Source: Haliclystus octoradiatus
Lineage: Eukaryota; Cnidaria; Staurozoa; Stauromedusae; Haliclystidae
Reading direction: 5' to 3'
Length of the DNA: 64,000 bases
Assembly (NCBI GenBank): GCA_916610825.1
Contig: OU744453.1
Span: forward strand, 1 to 64,000
Position 1 is the first letter of the stretch, and each line of letters begins with the position of its first letter. The position numbers and the translations under genes are program-made. This document shows, one piece after another, positions 19,192-30,619 of this stretch. The notes under the pieces were generated by a model. That model made no database searches. It saw nothing but the letters and a program-made list of their open reading frames with translations, and was not told the origin of the DNA.

Positions 19192-21878
19192 TCGTTGACG
19201 CTTTTTGAAATTCTGAATGTACAAGAAATCAGTTCTGTTACAGTGTAATCCCCTGGTGGAACTTGTAGCGGGTGGAATGAACGAAGTATTGATTAATACC
19301 ACCACATATACATAGGCGTTGATAAGATATATATTTGTGTAATAGTTGTAGCTGGCCACCAACAGGGAGAGGATGAGTGAAGGGTTAATATTACCGTTGA
19401 TAAACAGAGCCAGCCAAACAAGGTGGACCAGCTTTGCTAATGTAGATGTTGTCGCCACGAAGGGCAGACGCGAAGAGGGTTGATAAATTACACACAGTGA
19501 TTTACATTACAAGGTATACGTGATTACAAACGGAAGCTTTACAGTTAACAAAGGAAATACATTATGGATAAGACAATAGACATAAAACAATCCACTACAA
19601 ACTCTCTACCTCAATCATTAGTAACATCCAAAAGCCTCTATATATTCAAAGAGGGTTTGCTGGCGTGGACCTTTCCTCATTTTGCAAAGTATTTTAAAGA
19701 CAGCTAGCTTATCGATGACGATACCATAAATTTCTAACTGCTTGTAATATACAAATCTGTATTTAGTATATAACTATAGGCCACATTTTAGTCATTATCC
19801 TTTGTTTTTGCCTGCCATTTATATGACGAATTAAATGAGTGAATGAATAAAAAAAGATTTTCGTCTGCGGGCAGGCTAGGATGTGGGATACCTCGATATT
19901 TTTTGACGAGGGTGTGCCATTTTCAGACATTGAGGAAAACCGTAAAATTTCACAGCAATTAAGTGAGGATCGGAGACCCTAAAATTTAAGATTCACATCT
20001 TAATGCTACCAAATTCCAGGTCAGCCCATAGAGTTGAAAGACAGCTTCTACCTCTATGAAACTAACAACAATCCGAACAATGAAAACGTGAAAACATTTC
20101 AAGATCATTTAATCACCCAATAAAATTTAGGAAGCAAAAGGAAAAATGTTTTATCGAACCCTGATGGCAGGTGTCAATTTTGCCTGACGAAATGGGTATG
20201 TTGCCCCAAGAGTAAAGGGCGTGGATTTGCATATTTGGGAGCTTTAGTACTGCAGACCATTTTTGCTAATTTTCGTACCGAAATTTGCCAGAAGTTTGAC
20301 TCAAAATTTAATAGGGAGTGACGACAGTTACATTATGTAGGGTCTGCCCCTGTACGTCATCCTCGTATGGCGTCCATGCAAGGCCCCTCCCCTGTCTAGT
20401 GAGGGACATCAGCAAATTGTAATCAATAGAACGATTCTTCAGCAGAAAATTATTCAAATTATCAAATCGTCCAAAAGCAGAGTACTTGAAAAACGCAGAC
20501 GAGTATTTTTTATTTGTGCATTACTTGATGTAAAAAATAGCTCATAATCTTGTCGATTTGTAGATCGAAAATCTGAACTGTAAATATAATAACTACAAGT
20601 GTTACATGCGTATTCATATTAATTCATTTAAATTGAGGGTCCCACATATATTACATGCATTCGAACTGTAAAATTCAATTCTGCAATGTGCCTTTGTGGG
20701 CTTGGTGAAATGGCCTACCTGAAGACTGAAGCTAGATCAAAAATCTTGTTAAATCAAAATTCAAAAATTCAAAATAAAAATGTGTTGAATCAAAGTCATT
20801 GTTGAGATTCGAGTATAACTTCAAACGGGCGGAATCCGTGGGCGGATTTAACTCGCTTTTGTATAAAATTTAGCAGATTCAATATATTTGATTCCTTTGC
20901 ATCGATGTTCAATGTCTTTAGTATGAGTTATAATAATCTTACAATTTCACTCAATCTTAAGGCATTTCCTCGAACTGCCTAGCCAACTCGCAGACTCACT
21001 GTCAAAATGTAAACTTGGTAAAACAGTAAACAGTAGACTCCTGCTAGCTACGAACTGCCGGCCTCAATCCAAGAAAGACCTACTGAATTTCCATTTCCAA
21101 ACTTTATACATCTGATCCGAATAGAATAATTTCTAATTATTGGCAGCGAAGTTTCCTGTATGTATTATAGTTAAGTACAGGTCACTGGAAGGATGATAAT
21201 TATATAATAAATGTAATGACATTTGAATCCATGAAATGAGATCAATAAAAAATATTCCATTGGGATCTCATCAAACCTTTTAATATGATAACGATCGATT
21301 GACGCAGTATAATGTACACTTCTTTTCTTTATCTTCCCAGTTTATAAGAACAGCGAGGCTCAAATTCCTAAAAGATCAAGAAAGTTAAGAACATCTTAAG
21401 GCTCATATTTGTTTTTCAGATTATTCTCAGAATTCTAAATTCTCAACAATAACAATAATAAAACCTCAAAAATAAATAAATGCTACACTGTGTATTACTG
21501 CCTATGCACAATGCACATGTGTCCCGGGACATGTGTACTGTATGTGCAATCATGTGCCAGTAATTTTACTGGGAACTATACTGTACATCACATGCAGTAC
21601 TGTACTGTGAGAGACAAGAAAATTACATGAGCAGTACTGAGCAGTAAAGTACTGTTTATAATAAAACATTGAATTTAGAGAAACAAAATTATGAGTTAGA
21701 ACAGGTTAAGAACATTTTGAGGCTGAAACCATTAACAAATAAGAACACTGAGCCTCAAGACAGCCGGGCCACTCATATTTTGAATTGCAGAAATTTAATA
21801 CACCCAGAGAATATATGGTACGGTAGTTATTATATGATATATATATACCATCATTAATTTGTCATGAATTTAATCATC
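19192..21878. other. Non-coding region inside the inverted-repeat pair
   Basis: No gene supported. Short direct similarity exists between about 21380-21420 and 21700-21790 (AAGAACAT-TTAAGGCT-type words). Several ACTGTACTGTA and GTACAGTAC-like words lie at 21525-21655. Confidence 0.4.
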
Positions 21879-22143
21879 CTAGGTTTCGAGTTGCATGCAA
21901 ATACATGCTTATATTGAGATATGAATCGTCTGGCTTAACTGTTCAAAATAAAGTTATGAAGAAATCTATGTAGCCTAGATAATCTGATCGAAGCCTTAAT
22001 TTAATTGAGAACATATTCTATTTCAGTTTTTGCTGTTAGAATAAGCAGAAAGTTTTGAATAGGAATGTAGAACGCACAGGATTTTATTTTCTTAATTAGG
22101 TACTATTTAGTTGATCCCAAAGCACGTGGAAGTTGTAGCCATA
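21879..22143. repeat. Right arm of the long inverted repeat pair
   Basis: The reverse complement of 17264-17706 without the nested 168 bp insertion. The two outer edges (TATGGCTACAAC on the left, GTTGTAGCCATA on the right) are 4,880 bp apart, the arrangement of terminal inverted repeats of a long-TIR or fold-back element. No obvious target duplication was found at the edges. Confidence 0.85.
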
Positions 22144-22320
22144 TCCCTTAATGACATAAAGTATAATTTAGTGAAAGCACTTAAATTTTAATTTAAAACG
22201 GAAGTTGATTGGGTAAATGACATTCGTTGAAATCAAACTAAAGTTATGACATGGAAGAATTTTTTAATTATTATTATTATTTATTTTTTAATTTAAAGGC
22301 TAAAACGTAGTAGTAGCAGT

Positions 22321-22420
22321 AATAGTAGTAGTAGTAGACAGTCACATTATAGGAATGTACCGTCCCTCTTTCGCCTAACATATTTGCTACACGAAGAACG
22401 TCACATATCGCGGTCAGACA
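22321..22420 (-). repeat. Dispersed repeat, minus-strand copy
   Basis: The reverse complement resembles 56466-56580: both contain TGTGTAGCAAATATGTTAGG, then GAGGGACGG, ACATTC and TATAATG, and end in a CTACTACTA-type trinucleotide tail. A trinucleotide tail is typical of retroposed elements. The family is unknown. Confidence 0.7.
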
Positions 22421-22429
22421 TAGCTGACA

Positions 22430-25185
22430 AAGAAACTTGTAAATAATTAGATAATTCACGATACAAAACATTATGAAAATACATTAATTGCCCACAGCCC
22501 CGTCGAAGCATCTCCTCAGGTCACCAGTGAAGGATGTTATTGAGTGGGGGTGGAGCAATACGTATCTGGGATCTGGTAGGCTAAAAAATGTCAGCAAATA
22601 TCAAGTTCTAAATCGAGTAATTCCATGGGAACAACTTACCAGAGAACAGTGTCTGACGAAAGTAAGAATTCTAGAATCTAGAAATTGATATATTTGATTA
22701 TTTTTTGGTCAAACATCAACAACAAAAATCCAGAAGAAAATGTTGAAATGCCACTAGGATTCAAGAGGCTTAACCTTTTGTAGGGCACCCTGGGTATAGA
22801 GTGTGGTTCGCATATGTAAAACATTACTACAGTAAACAAATCAAAATTGGTCAATGAGAAGTTTCTAAATAACTAATACGACACTCCTAGCCACATTTGA
22901 ACTTTTAGAATAGTATGTATATAGCATATAGTCAGTAGTACTGTATAACGATGGTGGGTTGAGATACAGGATACATCGTTACTAGAAATCACCCATAGAA
23001 AAGACAGTGTTGAATCGTGTTCAAGTCTTATTAAATAACGGTAGGCAGATACAGTTATATGATATTGTATTACAAGTTAATTCAATGACTAAATATTGAT
23101 ATGCATCAAAGAGAGGCTTATAATGATAAAAAGTCACGAAAACGACTGAGTTGTACAAGATTAATAACAACTATATTATATGGTATGTTGAGGTAATAAA
23201 TTTGTATTGCACGCGTAAAACAAATGTTTAATGTTAAATGTTATGATATTTTAATTAATTGATGAAGTAGTGTAATGTGACTATAATATTGAATTTGAAT
23301 GTATAAAGTAATTTAAATGTAGTTAGACGATATAATAGGCGTGAAGCGTCCAGAAGGCAGTAATAAATGTCCGTGTGGAGATAATAAATCTTTGCTGTTG
23401 ACATGTGAGACAGGTTTTACAGTATTCATTGATGTCGGAATACATAGATGGCCAGAAAAATCTATTGTTAATCATAAGAAGGGTTTTACGGAAACCAAAA
23501 TCTCCTAAAGAATGAAATTGTTCGATTTAAGTAGTACAAAGTAGTTGAATGAATTGCCTGAGCAGAAGATAATTTGCGAAAAGCCAAGACGTACAGGACC
23601 ATTGAGCGTGGTTTGATGTAGAGCTGCTCCTACGGTGATTAGATGCATTGGTTACCAGAGTATAATTAGTGCAATCAAGATTAGGCTGGTATAATGAAAT
23701 GCGTTGAGATAAAATAGCTTTGATAAAAATAAATGCAGTACTTCCAAATCTAAAAAACTTAAACAAAGAATGTGTTATTTACATGTTGCGAGATTATCAG
23801 TAAATTTATAATTTCGAAATCAGCGACACTGGATCAGGGGCAGTGTGTGGAGGCTTTTTGCCAATTTGGTGTAAAGTTTTCTTTTGAACCTTTTTGTGTT
23901 AAATCTTTTGTAGAAATGAATTTTCACAAGTTCTCAGACAGAAATGTTGATATTAAATTAGAGCACTTTTCTAAGATAAATTTTGAAAATATAATCATTT
24001 GTGCTCATATATTTTAACTATTTAACGTCAAACCATTCTCTGCTAAACTTCTTGAGGCTTCAATGACCAACTTACATTGAAAATAAAAACTGATAAATTT
24101 TCAGTTAAATAAGTTTAGATAAACAAATAATACAGTCGGTGCAAAAAGGTTATCATTCTAATAAATCCAAGTCTCAACATGTTATCCTTGTGTCCTGTAT
24201 GATAACCTATATATACTGCAACATAAAAGAATATCTAATATCCTCTATGATGCAGCTTTATCCCAGCCTTGAGCAACTTAATGTTTGCCTGTAAAAATGC
24301 GGATGCTGTGTTGGCAGAATAAACTGTAATTGTTTTAAACTGTGCCTCCACACCACGGCAAGGTCCAGCATTCCGACTTCGTGGAGGACATGTAGGTATC
24401 CCTAGTGCTATATTTAGCAATAGGGATATCTTCATGCAGATCATTCCATGAGTTTACATTGCTGTTTAGCATTGGAAATGTTTTTATGATGAAACAGGGC
24501 CCAAGAAAAATTATTTTTATAACAGTTCAGCAAATGATAACTCATGGAACATCCTAAGAAGAATCATACAATAGAGAAAATAGGCAGTAGCATGTGTAAA
24601 TTATCCACACAATGCACATCGATAGTATTGTCAGTAGGATCATGTCGGATAATTCCGGACGTGTACGAATGAATATTTTCTACTTTCTAGAATACTAGTA
24701 GATGCTTATGATGTCTTGAAAGATATTATCTGGATTGTTGCTGCGTTAAATATGACGCTACGTTATTTGGATTCGGTATTTACTGGGTCGGACCAGAATA
24801 TAATGCGGATTCCGGAACTAATTTCTTGATATACCGGAAAAAATCCGGATTGAGTTGAGTAAATCCGGATCAAATACGGATATCCGATTAAGATTATTCG
24901 GATGCTGAATAACGGATCAAGAAAGATAACCGGATCCGAGGCCTACTTAACATCCGGATTACTAGCACCCAATCCTCTAATGATTGAGCCTCTAGCCGGT
25001 ACTGAACAAATTAAATGTGATCGAGGCTTTTTTTCTCGACACATTTACGTCACAACTGCCATCAAATGAAACAATAGACAATTGGTTTTATACCTATTGT
25101 TCCTAATCTGGTAGATGTTGATTACCATTTGCTAATTACATTGTCTAGGGGGGATAGATTGAACAGACTCACCAGGAAGAGCCCC
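22430..25185. other. Gene-poor region
   Basis: No gene supported. Short frames at 22488-22688 and 23772-24017 (plus) have no recognisable family. A cluster of CCGGAT/ATCCGG words lies at 24630-24965 (see findings). Confidence 0.4.
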
Positions 25186-25731
25186 ATTGTCTAGTCGAGG
25201 GTCCCAAAGGGGAGGGGGCGTCCTACAATACTCACGAGCTGCCTTGACCTGCTCTACGATAATCCAGTGCCAGGCGACAAATAACTGAGAATAGAAAGAA
25301 TAGCAAGATTATATAACACAACCATCCCCGTAACTCCACCCGCATACAAACAATCACAATACATACTTAACCATCCATCTGACGACCACCCTGCAGCTGT
25401 GAACTTAAAAGGCATATCATAATTAAACAAGGTAACCCCTTTCCGCAAACCTGTTATACCTAGCCAACCATTTAAAAAAAATGTACATATCAGTTTCCCC
25501 CACAAACCAAAATAACAAATCGCTTTTAAGTGCTCTAAACATCTACTACTTAAAGAGTTCAAAAGGATGAGCAGCCTTGTTGGAAAATGTTTGAAATTAG
25601 ATTTTATGAAAGTAAGTTGTAGCTAGCCCTTTGATATAATTTTTCTCCAAAAATGACAAAGAAAACAGTACAAAGGCTGCTGTTTATTTAAACTAATCAA
25701 TCCCAACCCCCGGGACCCTCGACTAGACAAT
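25186..25731. repeat. Segment bounded by a perfect 20 bp inverted repeat
   Basis: 25186-25205 (ATTGTCTAGTCGAGGGTCCC) is the exact reverse complement of 25712-25731. The enclosed sequence, about 506 bp, holds no recognisable coding sequence. It may be a small TIR transposon, but no target duplication was found. Confidence 0.6.
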
Positions 25732-26154
25732 ATCGGACACGCCATGGATCATCATCGCCATCATCGTTTGTCTGAAAAATAAGCAAAAACAGATATTTAA
25801 TATCTCATACTATACCACATTACCTTAAGGAACGGTTTTATTATCTATTTTTTATTATTATGTATTAGTATACTATCAAAGCGGCTTCAGACACTAAAAA
25901 GGCTGAAAAATCTGAATTTTTAACAGTAATTATTGTCGACAATTTATATATTAATGAATTTTAGAATGCTAGGATTAAAGCAATCCATATTTGACAACCG
26001 TCAACACATGCAATTATCGAATGAAATGTAAGAATCAACTTGGGAAATATTTGAGTAATTGCTGTTTTACACTGACTACAGATAAAAATTAGGAGTATAA
26101 AACTTTACCTGACTTCTGCATCTATTATATTTCTTGATGATATACACGTTATTA

Positions 26155-27161
26155 TCATTTATCTTGTACCATTTGCATAGCTTCCCTCATGTATCTACAA
26201 AATAAAAAATTATGTTATGTGGTCAATATGTCATGCTCAAATCAGTCAATCTTCAAGCCGTCAGTTTTCATTGATCATCCTATCAAAGATATTTTTCTTG
26301 CATTATAATCGATCAGTTAAAATGATTTCATCGTGCACGACTGCAAAACAAAATGTCTTATTACAGTCGAACTCGGTTAATATCCCCTCTGCTAATGTCT
26401 CACCTTGCTTAATATCCCCACATAAAATTGATTTCTATTTCCATTCTCTATACAAACTCTCATAATCCTACCTCGCTTAATGTCCCATTTTTCATATGTA
26501 CTATATGGGGACATTAACTTGAGCAAGTTCTAATGTATACCGATGTCAATTACCGGCTATCAGAAACAAAGCCTACTGACGGAGCTATAACGAAGTGGTT
26601 TGATCCTTTCCCCACATTCAGGTCTAGTTCAGGATGCCAACATTAATTTTCTACTGCGTTTCCAAATAACATTGCCTTTCGAATAATTCTCAAAATAAAA
26701 AAATGATGCTATATATTACTATAATATGATATGAGGTGCCTGCATGTATGTGAATGAGAGTAATACCGAGCATAATATAGAATTGAGACAAAGATAAGGC
26801 AAAAGCCTTTTCCGTTACTCGGAGTTTGACGCGTTTATTTTGCGATCATCAGACGGTTTTATATATTACTAAAATGTTCAATTGGTCATCAAATTAAAGC
26901 TATTTTATTCGCATTCTACTTATAGAGGCGATCATAAAAATATCAAATGACTGACCTGGATTTTGCAGCATTGTTCATGATTACTTTCTGCGTGATATTA
27001 TATTCATCATTATCGATCTGTATCAGTTTCTGGCTCATTATGTCTAAAAAGAAAATGGATAATGTATAATCCGTGCATTAAAAATATCTTGCGCAGTAAT
27101 TTTTATGAAACTTACCTGAAATTCGTAACTCGACGTATAATTCTGTCGTGACTTTCGTAGT
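26155..27161 (-). CDS. Candidate terminal exons of a minus-strand gene (uncertain)
   Basis: Three minus-strand segments have convincing splice borders: 27161-27116 (TTTTTTGTAG acceptor, GTAAG donor), 27043-26956 (TTTTTAG, GTCAG donor) and one starting at 26194 (TTTTGTAG) that reaches TGA at 26157-26155. Read in one phase they give a continuous 57-residue string with no stop, ending MREAMQMVQDK. The opening phase is 0, matching the phase in which the last seen exon of the coiled-coil gene (ending 35164) closes, so they could be its 3' exons. A 15 bp microexon-like segment (27406-27392) and a further acceptor at 25771 do not fit this frame, so the model is tentative. Confidence 0.3.
26364..26535. 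mobile_element. Tc1/mariner-type MITE, 172 bp
   Basis: Starts CAGTCGAACTCGGTTAATATC and ends with the matching inverted sequence (GGGGACATTAACTTGAGC ... CTAATG). It is flanked by TA on both sides (26362-26363, 26536-26537), as for mariner insertions. It is related to the 613 bp element at 54538-55150 through the shared terminal GAACTCGGTTAATATCCC. Confidence 0.8.
26800..26860 (-). repeat. Penelope-like terminal fragment
   Basis: The plus strand reads GTTACTCGGAGTTTGACGC then GCGATCATCAG, which aligns with 61388-61430 (GTAACTTCAAGTTTTACGC ... GCGGTCATCAG). On the minus strand both carry CTGATGA followed by a short GC hairpin and AAAC, resembling the core of the hammerhead ribozymes found in Penelope-like element termini, with a degenerate GAAA box. 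Confidence 0.45.
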
Positions 27162-28200
27162 CTACAAAAAAGGAATAGTCTGATTACAAAATCCAGTATG
27201 TCCCTTAACATATTAATTAAAACGTGTAACAGGTATAGCAGTCGCGATTTTGCAATTTCGAAACTTCATGCAATCAATAGTTATTCTAAATAGTATACAT
27301 ATTAGGAAATCATCAATATGTTCCTTGATAATTTATGAACATTTAATCAATACCTGCAATGATTTATATCTACATCATTCATTCTAATTACCTGCATTGC
27401 TCATCGCTGTAGAAATTTCAAGAGGACTCACTCATTCATTTTTTTTTTTTTAACCAAGCCCGAACTAAAATATAAAAGAGAGTTGTCAGCTGAAGTCCGA
27501 CATGCAATTGAATAAAATTATAATTTACAGAAGAGAAAAAAGCAAATAGACAATATGCATGCTCCCTTGAAATTCGGCATTGTTTTACTTACAACTTATT
27601 GCGCTCCATTTGATGACAATTTGAGTCAACGCCAGAAAAATTAAAGACGAAAATTGAACTAGGAGATAAATATATATATAAATATTAGCATATTAATACA
27701 TTTACATGGCGAAAATTAGCTTTTAACAGAAAGCCAGAAATACAATATACCTAAAACATGTTTATACGTAAAAACATTCAAATAGTTGATGAACCAACTG
27801 AAATTCTCTTTCGTTCACTCAAGTCAAAAAGAAGCATTAACATTTGTTTAACTTGCCTATATATCCTACAGAATAAAGTTATAAGTTTGAGGTTCCTGTA
27901 TAAATAATACAAAGCATTAGAAAATAATAATATACTCACTCACACATTTTTTTTAACCTCTCAGAGGAAAACCATAAAACATCCTCTTTCGTCGATAGTT
28001 TTCATAAAATGTGGTTCAAATTAATCCCGCCAAAACGCGTACAATAGAAATGAGTGATGAGTACGAGATGATTGATTGGTCATATTCTCAGCTCTGGAAA
28101 TCTACATACAAATGATATTATTCCCAAGGGTGCATAATATACATTACGTCAGCATACGTCACACTTGTAATAATATACCACGGTTGTCGACCTAATAACT

Positions 28201-28476
28201 CTAATAAATTAATATTGGTATTAATTTTTTGTCCTTGCGTAAATAATCGTCGGATGCTTGATCGTCAAAAGGGAGTAAGATAGTGCAGGCAACCAGGGTA
28301 AAAAATTGATTTAAAATGTTAACAGAATATTTAAGCAATTTAAAAGTGTTCTTAATATCTATACATTCTCGAATGATACGTTTTTCCGACGAACAAAGTT
28401 GAAAAGCACGGTTAATCATTGTTTTTAAAAGACCTGTTTTGTAGCGATGATCAACAATACTTTGGCAGTGTAGCAT
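28201..28476 (-). pseudogene. Penelope-like element fragment (RT thumb/linker)
   Basis: A 91-residue frame containing HCQSIVDHRYKTGLLKTMINRAF, then CIDIKNTFKLLKYS. The pattern H-x-S...YKxGLLKTLxxRA is characteristic of the region after the RT core in Penelope-like elements. No RT catalytic core or GIY-YIG domain is visible nearby, so this is a relic. Confidence 0.65.
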
Positions 28477-29273
28477 TAGACCTGTGTTTGTGCTTTCCTG
28501 TGACTGTGCTACTTAAATGTGTCCCATAACATTCCCATATAGTGAGCAGCATTAAGATTGTCTAAAAGAATTAAAGCCTTTCATTACTGAGACGTAAAAT
28601 GGCTAGATTATCATCAACATATCGTCAATACTTTGTAGGTAATTTATTCGAATCATTAAAATTATCCTCCAAGTTACATCTAAAAAGTGTTCGCAAAGCC
28701 ACAAATATGCCCATTTTCTTCATAAAGAAGCATAGGTTATACTACGAAAGCATCTCGAAAATGATGAGAGTTTTTAAATGTTTATATTTTCAAAACACAA
28801 TGGTTATATGATTGTGTGGATGTTTAGATAGAAGTCTTGAAGAAGGACAACACATTTCAATAGACAATGATTTCATACTGGAGAATTACATTCAAGTGGA
28901 GGTCTCACATACGTCTTGCGAGAAAAAGCTTATTCAAGGCCTGAATACAAGATGATAGAGCTTGATGAGTTATTGTTGGATATTTGAGTGTGCTTGTACA
29001 AAATTAGGTAGATGATGAATGAAAACGAAATAAAATAATTAAAGCGGTTGTTTGAAACAAAATCTAGCTATGTACATTAAAATATAAAAATATATAATTT
29101 AGATGGGTACAGCATGTAACTATTAATTGATAGTCTTATAAATCAATTTGCAGTTTGATAATTATTGCAATATTCTTGAGTGCACCACGACGATGTTGTA
29201 ACCATGGATGCGGGATAAGTTTTTTTATCCAATGGGACACAACCACATGTCTAAGTAACATTCCAAGATGGCG

Positions 29274-29412
29274 GTTGATGACGTAGCTGCTGAACATCCG
29301 CATGACATGGTTTTATCATTGACATATAGACGAGTGTGGAGCGCTTTCTCTGATGAACATGAGCCACCCATTGTAACAAAACCCTACAACAGAAACACGC
29401 CATAACTATTGT
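29274..29412 (+). CDS. Short open frame, 45 codons, unrecognised
   Basis: Starts in AAGATGGCGGTTGATG, a good initiation context, and reads MAVDDVAAEHPHDMVL onward to a stop after about 45 codons. Composition is protein-like, but there is no known family and no confirmed splice partner. It could be a first coding exon or chance. Confidence 0.2.
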
Positions 29413-30619
29413 ATAGATTACTTGTATGGTTCCCTGTTTGTCATTACAATCAATTTTTGGGGGATAATTAGAGGGAGATACCACCCAACACCAGGGACGT
29501 AATGAGGTCACCCTCTGAAAATTCTTCAAAAAAATAATGCGAAGAATCCCAAGTATCTTGCCCAAAAATGTTGGTCTGACGGCTGCAGTGATCATCCCAT
29601 TAAATAACCACTGGATCAAAGTCAATGTTATTAAATATCGAATTCATCATCATAGATTAATGAAAGCATAACGTAAATAGCAGAATGATTCCGAGTATGT
29701 TGATTGTTCGTGGAACGTGAAAGAAATAGATGAAGGAAAACTATTGTTGATAAAATTTGCTTCGGAGACTAGAACGATTAAATAGGTTCGTTTTATGTTT
29801 CAGAAAAGCATTCATTTTTATCATGCCCATTCGTAAATTCCTGCATTTGGATTGTTGTCCGACACTCGGGAAGGTACAGACATCACTCTTGCAGGAATTT
29901 TGCAATGAAGAATGGCAACCCGTGCATGAACCCTTAAGTGAAGTATCTTCAAGAAGGTTCGCACCATACATAACCAAGGTCTACTCCCGACGATCACAAA
30001 ATCTAAACTTACTTAAATTTCCAAGCCTCCTTTACATGTATACATAATTATCGATCTCTGGCATGAAAGTGAGGCTAGCGGAGAGCTAAAGAGCGTTAAT
30101 AATCACATGAAGAAACGCGTGTCATGATTGACAGATTTGTGTCACGCGATTTGCAGTTATGTCAAAACAACCCACGACATCACATGGCAAACAGTAAAAT
30201 TTTATGGACTTTCGTTACTATTTCGGGCATAGGCCGTGCAGGCAAGACCAAAACTAACTATCCAAGTTGAGGGAGTGGGAGACAAAGCATTCCCGACGAA
30301 AAAGAGCGTGGCCAACTTTTCCCCTGGAATGCGATTGGTACCTTGGTCCAGAGCGATTGGTACCTTGGTCCAGAGAGGACGGCCATGAAGGGCGAAGCCT
30401 TGCCCATACTTCATGGGGTTACTATGCAGAACATAAGTTACCGTTAATCGTTAAATGGGAAAATTTACATATTGCATTAATTTGTTATAATTTGTATAAT
30501 TTACATCACTATGCATTGATGCAAACAACTTCCACTCCACAGGAACTAGCAACTAGTTCATTTATGTAATTCTTCAAAATAAGAGGCCAAAAGACAAGGC
30601 CTTGGAGAACTTCAGCTGA

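Noticed and set aside
25254-25562. A 102-residue minus-strand frame inside the 20-bp inverted repeat
   Set aside because: Hydrophobic but without any recognisable transposase or membrane-protein pattern; likely chance.
25700-26194. An alternative coding path reading GKLCKWYKINDNN then TNDDGDDDPWRVRY
   Set aside because: An in-frame TGA immediately precedes it in the only acceptor-supported exon, so it cannot be joined to the upstream exons seen.
29251-29977. Overlapping frames on both strands near 29.3-30.0 kb
   Set aside because: No family signature and no consistent splice sites; kept only as one low-confidence short frame at 29274-29412.
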